This document shows, in pieces, positions 15,551 to 23,589 of a DNA stretch of 33,156 nucleotides. Each line of letters opens with the position of its first letter. Positions within the stretch are counted from its first letter, which is position 1. The stretch comes from Oscillospiraceae bacterium (GTDB lineage: Bacteria > Bacillota > Clostridia > Oscillospirales > CAG-272). The notes beneath the pieces are model-generated. The model was not told the DNA's origin, did not search any database, and worked only from the letters and a program-made list of their open reading frames with translations. Position numbers and translations under genes: made by a program. The stretch lies in assembly GCA_015064925.1 (NCBI GenBank), contig SVRH01000008.1:1-33156 (forward strand), read 5' to 3'.

Positions 15551-17348
15551 AATAGTACCACTCCCATTCAATCAGCAGTATCAAAAGGAACGCCAGCGCA
15601 AGCCAGAACCAAATGCCGGACGTTGCCATTTTAGGTTCGGTATTCGGCTCTGCAGACAGGGCGATATTGATCTCGTCTCCCGTCTGTGGTGCCGCCTCTT
15701 CCCTTGCGATATGTACAAAGAAATCGGTATACTCACTATGCTGCGCACCCTTCATGACCACCGTATAAATACCCACCGCGTCCAGCGGAAGAACACATTT
15801 TCCGTTTTCGGTATACAGAGTTCTGATCGTTTCATCGGGGTATTGCAGATACATATCTCCCGATCCCGGAAGAGAGGAGATCGTGATCGAATCTCCTGCA
15901 ACATAGTCGGTCTTCGAGATCATAGTCGGGATCGAATATTCCAACAGATTGCCGATCAAAATCGGATAGTCCGCCATGAGGGGCAGATTGGAATTGTGCA
16001 GATCAAAGGAAAACACGGTAAAGCGCACGCCGTTTTCCCGCAGGGATGACATCATCACGGGAACGCTGTAACAGTACAGCAGCGGTTGCCAATCCCGGTT
16101 GCCCAAAAGCCCCGTATATTCCTTCACCACCGCGCCGTAAAAGCTCAGTCCGTTGTACAGATCGCTTTCCAGCTCCTTGTTGATCGAAATTCGTTCATGC
16201 TCCTCATAGAATGTGCCGCACTGTAAGCCCTGCGGCAAATGCTCGACTCCGAACACCACCACAGAGCCGTCCGTAGGGTATTCATCGGGTACGAGCCCGT
16301 CAAAAATGTACAGATCCATACCCTCAAGCGCCACGTCCTCCAGAGAAGGCACAACAGTGACCTCACAGCTGCCAAGCGCCGTCAGCGCACTTTCCAGATA
16401 TAAGGGTGATTCGCTTGCCAAAAGGACCTTGTATTTGGCATGGTTCTTCCGACAAAGGGCATAGCGATTATCCACCGCCAGCGAGTCCTTTGCCTCGATA
16501 AATATTTCCGCCGTGTCAAACGGCTTCATCTTGTTTTTGGTAAACACCACTTCAGCGGCGACGTCCTTTTCACAGCTTACGATCCTGGCATCCACCGTTT
16601 TGCCGTCGATAGCAAGACCCACCGTAACGTCCGCCTGCTCGTGGTAGCTGATCAGACTGCCCACGAACACGGTTTCATCCCCGTTTTCCCTGACCTCAAG
16701 CGAGCCGAGCGAAACGTTCCACTCGTCCTCACTCATATCGATCACGGTGATATTGCCAGCCTTTTCATAGGCACAGTCGGTATAAAACAGAACTTTGGCA
16801 TTTTCGCTTCGGTTGCAGGCGGTCTGTGCCAGAGCCATCGCCTCTTCGGTGTTACAACCGCCGTTGGTGCAGGCAGCCTTGCCGAGAGCCAGCTTTACCT
16901 CTGCCGAGGAATCGCTACCCTCAATGAGAGAAGAAGCGGTGTCTGCCGCCAGAATCACAGTCATGGTGTGTCCGTCCGACAGATCCTGCGCCTTTTTTTC
17001 AATGGCGCTGACTGCCTTGTCAAAGCGGCTCTTTCCCTTTTCATCCGCATTTTGCATACTGGCAGAGCCGTCGAGAATGACCACGTAGTCATAGCTTGCG
17101 CCCTTCACGATCACAGGCTTTGCTGCCATCAACGCAGCCAGTATGATCATGATCAGCTGCAAAAGAAACAGAAGGATCCGACGCAGCCTTCGCAAAGGAA
17201 GTCTCTTTTTGGCAAAACGTTCGCTGAGCTTCCAAATGAACGTACTGGACACAGGGCGCTCCTCGTGCTGCGCTTTGATCAGATATATGATAATGAGAAT
17301 GGGTATGCCCAATAAGAGCCAAAGGCCCGCGGGATTTAAAAATCTCAT
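15537..17348 (-). CDS. BatA-like membrane protein with vWA domain
   Basis: A 603-aa protein. The N-terminal segment FLNPAGLWLLLGIPILIIIYLIKA matches the aerotolerance-regulator N-terminal module, and a second helix follows (LLFLLQLIMIILAALMAAKP). A vWA domain carries VVILDGSASMQNAD (MIDAS, about residue 92). A long extracytoplasmic beta-rich region follows, then a C-terminal helix (WFWLALAFLLILLIEW). ATG overlaps the DUF58 stop (ATGA), so translation is coupled. It is a member of the MoxR operon, next to the double-vWA protein. Confidence 0.86.
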   Translation of the reverse strand: MRFLNPAGLWLLLGIPILIIIYLIKAQHEERPVSSTFIWKLSERFAKKRLPLRRLRRILLFLLQLIMIILAALMAAKPVIVKGASYDYVVILDGSASMQNADEKGKSRFDKAVSAIEKKAQDLSDGHTMTVILAADTASSLIEGSDSSAEVKLALGKAACTNGGCNTEEAMALAQTACNRSENAKVLFYTDCAYEKAGNITVIDMSEDEWNVSLGSLEVRENGDETVFVGSLISYHEQADVTVGLAIDGKTVDARIVSCEKDVAAEVVFTKNKMKPFDTAEIFIEAKDSLAVDNRYALCRKNHAKYKVLLASESPLYLESALTALGSCEVTVVPSLEDVALEGMDLYIFDGLVPDEYPTDGSVVVFGVEHLPQGLQCGTFYEEHERISINKELESDLYNGLSFYGAVVKEYTGLLGNRDWQPLLYCYSVPVMMSSLRENGVRFTVFSFDLHNSNLPLMADYPILIGNLLEYSIPTMISKTDYVAGDSITISSLPGSGDMYLQYPDETIRTLYTENGKCVLPLDAVGIYTVVMKGAQHSEYTDFFVHIAREEAAPQTGDEINIALSAEPNTEPKMATSGIWFWLALAFLLILLIEWEWYYYEQY

Positions 17349-18241
17349 TGTACTAGTCCTGCCTCCGTCGCTTTCATAAACAGTATCCGTTCGATGCTGT
17401 CATCACTGCACAGCGTTACGAAGCCCACACCGCGCGCTTCGCAAAACTGCTTGATCTCATTTTGATGATACAGAAATGCTTCCTCATACGCTTTTACCGC
17501 AGAACGCGTCACGTCATGGCGGTAATTCTTTCCGTCGTCCTCATCGATCGCCTCCGAATCCAGCATAAACACCTTACCGCCAAGCTCGGGCGTGATCTCG
17601 TCGCGGGACAATATCTGAATCAGAAACACCTCTCTGTGGTGATACAAAAGACGGTCCACGGCGCTTTTCCAATCGCTTTCGGTGAGGAAATCCGAAATAA
17701 TGATCGAAAGTCCGTCTCCTTTTCCCGGGTCCTCCTCGGAGATGATCGCAGTACCCAGGTCACTCTCTTCGTAAAATTCCACGCTGTTAAGCAGATCCGC
17801 CGCATGATAAAAGGCTTCCCTGCCCACCACCGTACGGCAAAGTCCCTTGCATACGTCCCCGTGGATCGTATAGTAGGACACGCGATCCATTGCCTGCACC
17901 GCCAAAAAGCCGAGGGCTGCCGCCAGCTGCAGAGCCACGTGAGATTTTTCCGGATTGCCCCAGTCCATAGAAGCAGAGGCATCCAGATAAATGCGATGGT
18001 GCAGCTGCCGTTCATCCACAAACAGTCGCAGATACAGCTTTTCAAAGCGCGCATATAAATTCCAGTCGATGCGCCGCAGGTCATCCCCCGGCACGTACTC
18101 ACGGTAATCGGCAAACTCTACCGAGCTTCCGTAATTGCGCGAGCGGCGGTTACCGCCCAAAAGCCCGTCCATGGGGCGATGGATATACAGATCACGCGAC
18201 TCAAGCATGGCAATAAAATTGCCGTCAATGATCTTTTTCAT
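17345..18241 (-). CDS. DUF58 domain-containing protein
   Basis: A 298-aa protein with the DUF58 hallmark FADYREYVPGDDLRRIDWNL (about residues 43-62), followed by a vWA-like core with DASASMDWG. DUF58 proteins are near-universal partners of MoxR ATPases, and the gene lies 5 nt downstream of moxR here. No membrane segment is visible. A role as adapter between MoxR and the vWA proteins is the common view; direct function is not established. Confidence 0.9.
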   Translation of the reverse strand: MKKIIDGNFIAMLESRDLYIHRPMDGLLGGNRRSRNYGSSVEFADYREYVPGDDLRRIDWNLYARFEKLYLRLFVDERQLHHRIYLDASASMDWGNPEKSHVALQLAAALGFLAVQAMDRVSYYTIHGDVCKGLCRTVVGREAFYHAADLLNSVEFYEESDLGTAIISEEDPGKGDGLSIIISDFLTESDWKSAVDRLLYHHREVFLIQILSRDEITPELGGKVFMLDSEAIDEDDGKNYRHDVTRSAVKAYEEAFLYHQNEIKQFCEARGVGFVTLCSDDSIERILFMKATEAGLVQ

Positions 18242-18246
18242 AGGAT

Positions 18247-19299
18247 TTAAGACTTACGAAAGCCAAGCACGCCTTTTTTGCGGGGCTGCTCGGTCACAGG
18301 CTCGGGATCGCTCTGCTTTTTACCGCTCACCTCGGTCAAAAGACGACGGATGAGCATATCGGTGGTAATCTTCTCGGTCACCGCTCGGAAGCTGGGCTTG
18401 ATACGGTGACGCAGTACCGGATATGCCAAAGCATTGATATCCTCATAGGATACGTTATAGCGTCCCGCCATCAGAGCGCGCACCTTGCCTGCGGTGATAA
18501 GCGCCTGACCCGCACGGGGGCTGGCGCCGAATCGAATGTAATTCTTGGTAAGCTCAGGGCTATCCTCCAGTTCGGGATGGGTATAGGTCACCAGCTTCAT
18601 GGCGTACTGCATTACGTCATCCATGACCAGAATTTCCTTTGCCGCTGCTCTCATGGCGAGCAGATCCTCACCGGTAAGCACTGCGTTTGCCTTTTCTTCC
18701 ATGGTCTCCTGGGTCATGCTGACGATCTCGGTCAGCTCTGCCATATCGGGAAATCCCACCACAAGCTTGAACATGAATCGGTCCATCTGTGCCTCGGGCA
18801 GAGGGTATGTACCGTCCTGCTCAATGGGGTTCTGGGTTGCAAGAACGAAAAAGGGCTCTTCCAACGTAAAGGTATGTCCGCCTGCGGTCACTCTGTGCTC
18901 CTGCATGGCCTCCAGCAGCGCCGACTGCGTCTTGGGTGTGGCACGGTTTATTTCGTCCGCCAGCACAATATTGCTGAAAATGGGACCCTGCTGGAACTTC
19001 AGCACGTTTTGTCCCTTGTCATCCTTCTCGATGACGTTGGTACCCGTCACATCGGCGGGCATCAGGTCGGGGGTAAACTGAATACGGGAAAAAGGCAGCG
19101 AAAACGCCTTGCCAATGGAACGCACAAGACGGGTCTTACCAACGCCGGGCACGCCCTCCAGCAGCACGTTGCCGCCGGCGATCATGGCGATCACCGTTTC
19201 TTCCACAACTTCCTTCTGACCCACCATATCCTTGGCGATCTCGGTCAAAAGCTCCTCGCTCTTACGGGCAAAAAACGCAATATCCTTTTCATCAATCAT
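18247..19299 (-). CDS. MoxR family AAA+ ATPase
   Basis: A 350-aa protein. Walker A is in LLEGVPGVGKTRLVRSI (about residue 50), Walker B in LADEINRATPKTQSALLEAM (about 115), followed by sensor 1 in VLATQNPIEQDGTYPLPEAQ; all are typical of the MoxR subgroup. The length is standard. It acts as a chaperone-like ATPase, often for maturation of metalloprotein or cell-envelope complexes together with DUF58 and vWA proteins, which follow directly. The last 25 residues (KKQSDPEPVTEQPRKKG) are a charged tail. Confidence 0.93.
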   Translation of the reverse strand: MIDEKDIAFFARKSEELLTEIAKDMVGQKEVVEETVIAMIAGGNVLLEGVPGVGKTRLVRSIGKAFSLPFSRIQFTPDLMPADVTGTNVIEKDDKGQNVLKFQQGPIFSNIVLADEINRATPKTQSALLEAMQEHRVTAGGHTFTLEEPFFVLATQNPIEQDGTYPLPEAQMDRFMFKLVVGFPDMAELTEIVSMTQETMEEKANAVLTGEDLLAMRAAAKEILVMDDVMQYAMKLVTYTHPELEDSPELTKNYIRFGASPRAGQALITAGKVRALMAGRYNVSYEDINALAYPVLRHRIKPSFRAVTEKITTDMLIRRLLTEVSGKKQSDPEPVTEQPRKKGVLGFRKS

Positions 19300-19302
19300 T
19301 TT

Positions 19303-20835
19303 TTAATCCTCCGTATTCGTCAGTGACGAGAAATATGCATCCAGTATTGCTTGTAATGCTTCCGGTATCTTTCCTTCCTTGCATGCGGCGAGATAATCGG
19401 CATAGTAGGTGGCAAAGACCTTACCGTAGGAAACGCTGCCCGAGAAGGGATCGTAGATGCCCTCGGTCATGCCGGGTACGCTTTCGCCGTCACCGCCGTC
19501 GCCGCTACCGCCCTTATCGTCCTCTCCGGTTCCTTCACCTTCGCCTTTTCCATCTTCTCCCTCTCCGGGAACCTTTCCGGGCTTATCGCCGCCGGGCTGC
19601 TCGCCCTCGCCTTCACCGGGCTGCTCGCCCTCACCCTCACCGGGTTGTTCGCCCTCTTGACCCTCTTGACCTTCTCCTTCTTCGCCTTCGCCCTCTTGCT
19701 TTTCGCCATCCTTGTTACCAAGGATCTCTTCCTTGGCGTTGTCCATGATCTCTTCCATTTTGTCTTTTTCTTCTTCGATCTTCGCCTGCTTTTCCAGTGC
19801 TTTGTTGATCGCCTCTTCGGCTGCATCAAACACCGCACGCAGCTCATCGGCATAGGACGCGCTCTTGGAGTCAAGTCCCTTCAAGCCCTCGGAGAAATCG
19901 GCAAACGCTCGGTACAGCTCATCGGTTTCGGCAACTCCGCAATCCCGCAGCACTCTGTCTATGACCCTTGACAGATCCTCCACGTGATAGGGATCTATCA
20001 GCGCTTTTTTCTCCAGAACGTCCAGCGCGGCGGTCACTCCCTTGGGATTTCCTTTGCAGACTGCCACACCAAGGGGCTTGGTCAGCGTATATTTCTTCAG
20101 TTCTTCACCGATGGCATTGCGAGTCAGCTCCTGTTCAAGCCGCTCCTTAATCTCTTCCTTGGCATCCTCGATCTTACCCGCCTGCTCCAGCTCGCTGTCG
20201 GTCTTGTTCAGATCCTCCTCCAGCTTGTCTATGATCTCGTCGATTTCTTCCTTGAGATCATCCTCCAGCAACGAATTCTTGATCTCCTCGCGCATATTCT
20301 CGATCAGATCCTTGATGATCTCGGACTGCTCCTTGTCCATCACGATCTCCTTTTCGGCAGAGATCTCAAACAGATCGTGGGGCAAAAACAGCATGGTCAG
20401 TGCAAGACAAACAGTGACCGTACTGAGAATGCTCTCGCGTCGGAACGAACGCAGCTTCATCTGCTTGGGACTGCTTCTTTCAATATGCAAAACCGCATCC
20501 TCTCTTTGCAGCTGCACCATGAATCCCGTTTGATTTTGGTATTCCAGCATGGTACCGACTCGCTCCTGCAGCCCCATTTCATCCATACGGGACGCCACGC
20601 GTCTCTTGGTCGGATAATAGAACACACCGAATACAAGTGCAAACACCGCAGCAAATGTGCAGATCCCGATCAAAACGGTCAGTAAAACAGGTGTTTTTTT
20701 AACCAGAATATGATGCACAAGGGATGTAACAAATACCGCGGCTCCGCTTGCCATCAAGGCAAACAGAAACGACTTCAGGATTCCTTCCCACAGTAGTTTT
20801 ATCTTATACGTACGAAACAGTTTATCAATATTCAT
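19303..20835 (-). CDS. Membrane-anchored coiled-coil protein, first gene of the MoxR operon
   Basis: A 510-aa protein with three hydrophobic helices (FLFALMASGAAVFVTSLV; PVLLTVLIGICTFAAVFALV; and one near residue 145). A long Glu/Lys-rich coiled coil follows (about residues 160-390), then a very acidic Gly/Glu/Gln/Pro low-complexity stretch with repeated GEGEGEQP. A short conserved-looking C-terminal block has YDPFSGSVSYGKVFATYY and ends in LDAYFSSL. Similar proteins precede MoxR in Firmicutes; no function is assigned. The gap to moxR is only 3 nt. GGAGCGGGCT precedes the ATG at 20835. Confidence 0.75.
   Translation of the reverse strand: MNIDKLFRTYKIKLLWEGILKSFLFALMASGAAVFVTSLVHHILVKKTPVLLTVLIGICTFAAVFALVFGVFYYPTKRRVASRMDEMGLQERVGTMLEYQNQTGFMVQLQREDAVLHIERSSPKQMKLRSFRRESILSTVTVCLALTMLFLPHDLFEISAEKEIVMDKEQSEIIKDLIENMREEIKNSLLEDDLKEEIDEIIDKLEEDLNKTDSELEQAGKIEDAKEEIKERLEQELTRNAIGEELKKYTLTKPLGVAVCKGNPKGVTAALDVLEKKALIDPYHVEDLSRVIDRVLRDCGVAETDELYRAFADFSEGLKGLDSKSASYADELRAVFDAAEEAINKALEKQAKIEEEKDKMEEIMDNAKEEILGNKDGEKQEGEGEEGEGQEGQEGEQPGEGEGEQPGEGEGEQPGGDKPGKVPGEGEDGKGEGEGTGEDDKGGSGDGGDGESVPGMTEGIYDPFSGSVSYGKVFATYYADYLAACKEGKIPEALQAILDAYFSSLTNTED
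19560..19700. repeat. Low-complexity tract encoding GEGEGEQP repeats
   Basis: Tandem imperfect units encode acidic Gly-Glu-Gln-Pro spacer sequence inside the coiled-coil membrane protein. Frames on the opposite strand give the spurious Pro/Ser-rich ORFs listed in the track. Confidence 0.7.
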
Positions 20836-20850
20836 AGCCCGCTCCTTTAC

Positions 20851-20856
20851 ATTATA
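20851..20856 (-). promoter_or_regulatory. Possible -10 box of the MoxR operon
   Basis: TATAAT on the minus strand, 15 nt before the ATG at 20835. AGCTTG stands at -35 with a 17-nt spacer, and TTGGAC at only 14 nt, so the -35 is poor. Confidence 0.5.
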
Positions 20857-20890
20857 TCGATCTTACACGAGTCCAAGCTAATTTTAGCAC

Positions 20891-20928
20891 AAAACAGGTG
20901 TTTTGTCTATAACAAAACACCTGTTTTT
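20891..20928 (-). terminator. Intrinsic terminator after the VanX-like gene
   Basis: Perfect 15-bp stem AAAACAGGTGTTTTG / CAAAACACCTGTTTT with a 7-nt loop. It lies 19 nt past the VanX-like stop and upstream of the MoxR operon promoter, so it insulates the two units. Confidence 0.8.
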
Positions 20929-20946
20929 CAAAAATATATCTACTAC

Positions 20947-21951
20947 TTACGATACCTTTTCTATATAGCTATGCAGTACATACCCTCGTTTCCCACCATA
21001 GTCAGCGTATACAAAATCTCCGCAGATGGCCATTGCCCACAAATGTGCCCCCTTCGGTATTCTTTGTATCACCTCGGATGCCGTGCTGGTCTCTTTTCGC
21101 AAGCTGATATATTCGTTGCAATCGGCATAGTACCACTCTTCTTTGATGGGTGTGAACGTATGCTCCACCGCATACGACGTGGTATCGGTAAAATGCCACC
21201 ATTCCCCGCTATACGGCCGAAAACCGTATTTTTTCATGATCTCTTCCAGCATGACCGCATTTTGCGCAGCCTCGGCACTGCAATCGCTGTAATCTCTGTC
21301 TGCCAGCTTTGAAAAATCATCAAAATCAGTGGGCATTGTCACTTCGTTGCCCAAAGCATCCACCAACGTAATATCTACCGTATTGCCGCGGCTGTGAGAG
21401 CTGAAGCCCTTGTTCGGATCGGAAACATAGGTTGGGTCGGGACAGATATCCCATAACTTCCACTGCGCCGAGGGTGGACGAAAGCCGTCCCACACCTTAA
21501 GATACAGTTCCTGTTCGGCAAGCTCTGCTTGCACCTGTATCAGTTTTTTAACCGTTCCGTACCGAAGCCACAACGTGTCGGAGACGTAGATCACCTTGCC
21601 GGTAAAATTATTTTCGGTGCCATATCGCAAATCCACCACCAGATCCGGAATATAATCTGACACCTTTACAAATGAATCCTCTGTGGGCTCCGGTTCGGGT
21701 TCCGGTTCCGGTTCGGGCTCAGGCTCGGGCTCAGGCTCAGGTTCGGGTTCCGGCTCAGGCTCGGGCTTCGGTTCGGGTTCAGGCTCGGGCTCAGGCTTAG
21801 GCACGGGGGTGGGTTTCGATTCCGGCTTGGTTACAGAAGCTTCATCCTTGTCCGTGCCACCGGGTTCGGAATGCTCTTCCGATGCAGCGCTGCACGAAAA
21901 CAGCACACAAACAATCATCAAAAGACAAATATAGCCGAGTATTCTTTTCAT
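20947..21951 (-). CDS. VanX-like D-Ala-D-Ala dipeptidase lipoprotein (M15D) with SH3-like C-terminus
   Basis: A 334-aa protein. It has a lipoprotein signal ([15 protein letters not shown], lipid Cys about residue 19). A spacer of about 55 residues made almost only of Pro-Glu repeats follows, then an M15D peptidase domain. Zinc and catalytic residues are visible: [13 protein letters not shown] (His and Asp ligands) and GEWWHF (catalytic Glu and third His ligand). The last 65 residues look like a bacterial SH3 domain ([20 protein letters not shown], then GYVLHSYIE). It probably cuts D-Ala-D-Ala in the cell wall outside the membrane; with no vanH/vanA near, recycling is more likely than glycopeptide resistance. 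The start is set at ATG 21951, 5 nt after AGAAGG; the ATG at 21954 is too close to it. Confidence 0.85.
   Translation of the reverse strand: MKRILGYICLLMIVCVLFSCSAASEEHSEPGGTDKDEASVTKPESKPTPVPKPEPEPEPEPKPEPEPEPEPEPEPEPEPEPEPEPEPEPTEDSFVKVSDYIPDLVVDLRYGTENNFTGKVIYVSDTLWLRYGTVKKLIQVQAELAEQELYLKVWDGFRPPSAQWKLWDICPDPTYVSDPNKGFSSHSRGNTVDITLVDALGNEVTMPTDFDDFSKLADRDYSDCSAEAAQNAVMLEEIMKKYGFRPYSGEWWHFTDTTSYAVEHTFTPIKEEWYYADCNEYISLRKETSTASEVIQRIPKGAHLWAMAICGDFVYADYGGKRGYVLHSYIEKVS
21684..21815. repeat. 6-nt repeat tract encoding (Pro-Glu)n
   Basis: About 130 nt of imperfect 6-nt units (GGCTCG, GGTTCC, GGCTCA on the + strand) encode the Pro-Glu spacer. Third-position changes between units show it is not a fresh slippage product. 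The antisense reads as Gly-Ser repeats, an artefact. Confidence 0.85.
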
Positions 21952-21970
21952 CATAGCCTTCTTTTCGGTC

Positions 21971-21996
21971 AAAAAACGACCCTAAGGTCGTTTTTT
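21971..21996 (-). terminator. Intrinsic terminator between the SDR gene and the VanX-like gene
   Basis: 11-bp stem AAAAAACGACC / GGTCGTTTTTT with a 4-nt loop, ending 17-20 nt before the VanX-like start codon. No separate promoter fits between it and that gene. Confidence 0.8.
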
Positions 21997-22005
21997 GTTT
22001 GCGGA

Positions 22006-22806
22006 TCACGGACGCAGACCCATGCCGCCTTCCAGCGTCAAGGTCTCGCCGTTCATATACTTGAAGTCGGGGGATGCCAGCTGCACACAAACCCTTCCGA
22101 TCTCGGTCTCGGCATCGCCGTAATGCCCTGCGGGAGGCATTTTTACGTTGGCGGCAAAGGCCTCGGGGAAGGCTTCCTTGAATCTCTCCAGTTGGGCAGT
22201 CCAAGCAAGGGGACAAATGACGTTTGTATTGATGCCGTCCTTTGCCCACTCGGTGGCAGCCACGCGGGAAAGGCCGCGAATGCCCTCCTTGGCAGCCGCA
22301 TAGGCGCACTGACCGTAATTGCCGAAAAGTCCTGCGCCCGAGGCAAAGTTGATGACGCTGCCCTTACTTTCCTTCAGATAGGGATAGCACGCCTTCATAT
22401 AGTAGAATGCAGCGTACACGCCCGAATACATCGCCAGATTGAACTGATCGGTGGTGTGGTCCTGAATGGTAACCCCGGAGGCGGATGCCTGCGCGTTGTT
22501 GATCAGCACGTCGATCCTGCCGAACGTTTCAATTGTTTTCGCCACTACCGCCTTGGCTGTGGCTTCGTTGTCCTTGCCTGCGGCAATATCCGCCGCCATA
22601 ATGAGCACCGTAATGCCGTACTGCTTTTCCAGCGCTTCCTTTGCCTTTTCCAGCTTTTCCATATTGCGTCCGGTGATCACCAGATTCGCACCCTCCTTGG
22701 CATATGCCGTAGCAATGCCGTAGCCGATGGAGCCGCATCTGCCGTCCGACAAAACGGAGTATCCCGCTCCCGTAATGATTGCTGTCTTACCTTTCAAAAA
22801 ACTCAC
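22006..22806 (-). CDS. Short-chain dehydrogenase/reductase (SDR) family oxidoreductase
   Basis: A 266-aa protein with a Rossmann NAD(P) fold. The cofactor loop is longer than usual: TGAGYSVLSDGRCGSIGYG in place of TGxxxGxG, recalling the spaced SIGYG loop of divergent SDRs such as enoyl-ACP reductases. INNAQ replaces the usual NNAG. The catalytic Ser lies in NFASGAG (about residue 155) and the Tyr/Lys pair in YAAAKEG (about 168-172), both typical of classical SDRs. The C-terminus GETLTLEGGMGLRP is standard. The start is GTG 22806, with AAGAAGGTGG just upstream and its own consensus promoter. The substrate is unknown. Confidence 0.88.
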   Translation of the reverse strand: MSFLKGKTAIITGAGYSVLSDGRCGSIGYGIATAYAKEGANLVITGRNMEKLEKAKEALEKQYGITVLIMAADIAAGKDNEATAKAVVAKTIETFGRIDVLINNAQASASGVTIQDHTTDQFNLAMYSGVYAAFYYMKACYPYLKESKGSVINFASGAGLFGNYGQCAYAAAKEGIRGLSRVAATEWAKDGINTNVICPLAWTAQLERFKEAFPEAFAANVKMPPAGHYGDAETEIGRVCVQLASPDFKYMNGETLTLEGGMGLRP

Positions 22807-22837
22807 AAAGCCACCTTCTTTCGTTATTTATAGACCC

Positions 22838-22866
22838 ATTGTAACAAATTTTACCCGTTTTGTCAA
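22838..22866 (-). promoter_or_regulatory. Sigma-A promoter for the SDR gene
   Basis: On the minus strand TTGACA (22866-22861), a 17-nt spacer and TACAAT (22843-22838), about 31 nt before the GTG start. Confidence 0.87.
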
Positions 22867-22886
22867 TCGGGTATACACCGCAGAAC

Positions 22887-22919
22887 AGAAAAAAAGCACT
22901 TACAAAAGTGCTTTTTTCT
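22887..22919 (-). terminator. Terminator at the distal end of cassette 1 (GCACTT type)
   Basis: Hairpin AGAAAAAAAGCACTT / AAGTGCTTTTTTCT with a 4-nt loop, 60 nt past the stop of the 138-aa gene. It contains the first of three copies of the 15-nt boundary repeat. Confidence 0.8.
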
Positions 22920-22920
22920 G
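22906..22920. repeat. 15-nt boundary repeat, copy 1 (AAGTGCTTTTTTCTG)
   Basis: Identical to copies at 23590-23604 and 24770-24784. Copies 1 and 2 match over 24 nt, continuing with CCTTAAACG. Confidence 0.9.
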
Positions 22921-22933
22921 CCTTAAACGTGAT

Positions 22934-22974
22934 AAAAGGTGTCTGAATAGAGGTAAAAACGAACAAAAGGTGTC
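22934..22974. repeat. Paired AAAAGGTGTC repeat, 3' flank of cassette 1
   Basis: AAAAGGTGTC occurs at 22934-22943 and 22965-22974, 31 nt apart, around GAGGTAAAAACGAA. It ends 5 nt before the stop codon of the 138-aa gene. It is homologous to 23618-23657. Confidence 0.8.
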
Positions 22975-22979
22975 CGCAC

Positions 22980-23396
22980 TTAATCGTATTTCTCGATAGT
23001 CCCTCCGTAATACGTTTCAAACAGTTTGACTACTTTCTTGTTTTTTGGAATACACGCTTTTTCCCATAAAGGAAATCTTGTTTTGAAATAAGCAATTTGG
23101 TACTCTCTCCACCAAGGTAGCACTCCGCTTTTTGAGTGATGATCTTCTACATACTTTAGTTTGCTCCAAGCGACTCTTTTTCTTATAAAACCAAATAGAT
23201 AATATACAGTAACTCCTTGCGTATTTATTACACAGCAAATAGGAAAAGCGATCGCGTACCCAAGAAACAAGAAGCAGCCAAGAACGATTATAGGGATGGA
23301 AACTACTTCATCTATAGTCCATACTCCCAAAGCGATTAATATAGAAAAAATGAGAAGAAAAAAGATACATCGATTGTTAATGACAAAATTTCTCAT
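22980..23396 (-). CDS. Small membrane protein of unknown function (138 aa), cassette 1 ORF
   Basis: Two adjacent hydrophobic helices (IFFLLIFSILIALGVWTI and IPIIVLGCFLFLGYAIAFPI) are followed by a basic, aromatic-rich soluble part beginning GVTVYYLFGFIRKRVAWSKL. That pattern resembles small bacterial PH-like membrane proteins in which the soluble domain sits on the cytoplasmic face; this is only a resemblance. Start ATG 23396 follows AGAAAGGCGGTGA. The gene is much richer in A/T than the core genes around it. It shares promoter, leader and 3' flank with the neighbouring ADP-ribosylglycohydrolase although the proteins are unrelated. Confidence 0.7.
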   Translation of the reverse strand: MRNFVINNRCIFFLLIFSILIALGVWTIDEVVSIPIIVLGCFLFLGYAIAFPICCVINTQGVTVYYLFGFIRKRVAWSKLKYVEDHHSKSGVLPWWREYQIAYFKTRFPLWEKACIPKNKKVVKLFETYYGGTIEKYD

Positions 23397-23419
23397 TATA
23401 TCACCGCCTTTCTACTGTT

Positions 23420-23448
23420 ATTATATCATAATTTAGATAGCTTTTCAA
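23420..23448 (-). promoter_or_regulatory. Sigma-A promoter of cassette 1; -35 overlaps the end of the hairpin element
   Basis: On the minus strand TTGAAA (23448-23443), a 17-nt spacer and TATAAT (23425-23420). The TTG of the -35 box is the last bases of the terminal repeat ATTTCACTTG of the hairpin element. Confidence 0.8.
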
Positions 23449-23584
23449 GTGAAATATTCGGCTTACGCCGAATGTGAAATAATTCACTTCGTAAATTGTG
23501 AAATATTGCTCCTTTGTCGCAATGTGAAATGAAATTTGCTCACATTCGCGAAGCGAATATTTCACAGCGAAGCGATTTCACTTG
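23446..23584. repeat. MITE-like multi-hairpin element R1 (139 nt)
   Basis: It is bounded by a perfect 10-bp inverted repeat CAAGTGAAAT (23446-23455) / ATTTCACTTG (23575-23584). Inside are short hairpins (TTCGGC-TTAC-GCCGAA; ATTGC...GCAAT; ATTCGC-GAA-GCGAAT) separated by TGTGAAAT spacers on the left and ATTTCACA on the right. It has no coding capacity. It is homologous to R2 at 24569-24725, with compensatory stem changes. Confidence 0.85.
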
Positions 23585-23589
23585 CCTGC

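Noticed and set aside
21683-21934. Gly-Ser repeat protein on the + strand
   Set aside because: Antisense reading of the Pro-Glu spacer of the VanX-like lipoprotein.
20947-21951. Vancomycin resistance gene cluster
   Set aside because: Only a VanX-like peptidase is present; no vanH, vanA/B ligase or vanRS genes are in the window.
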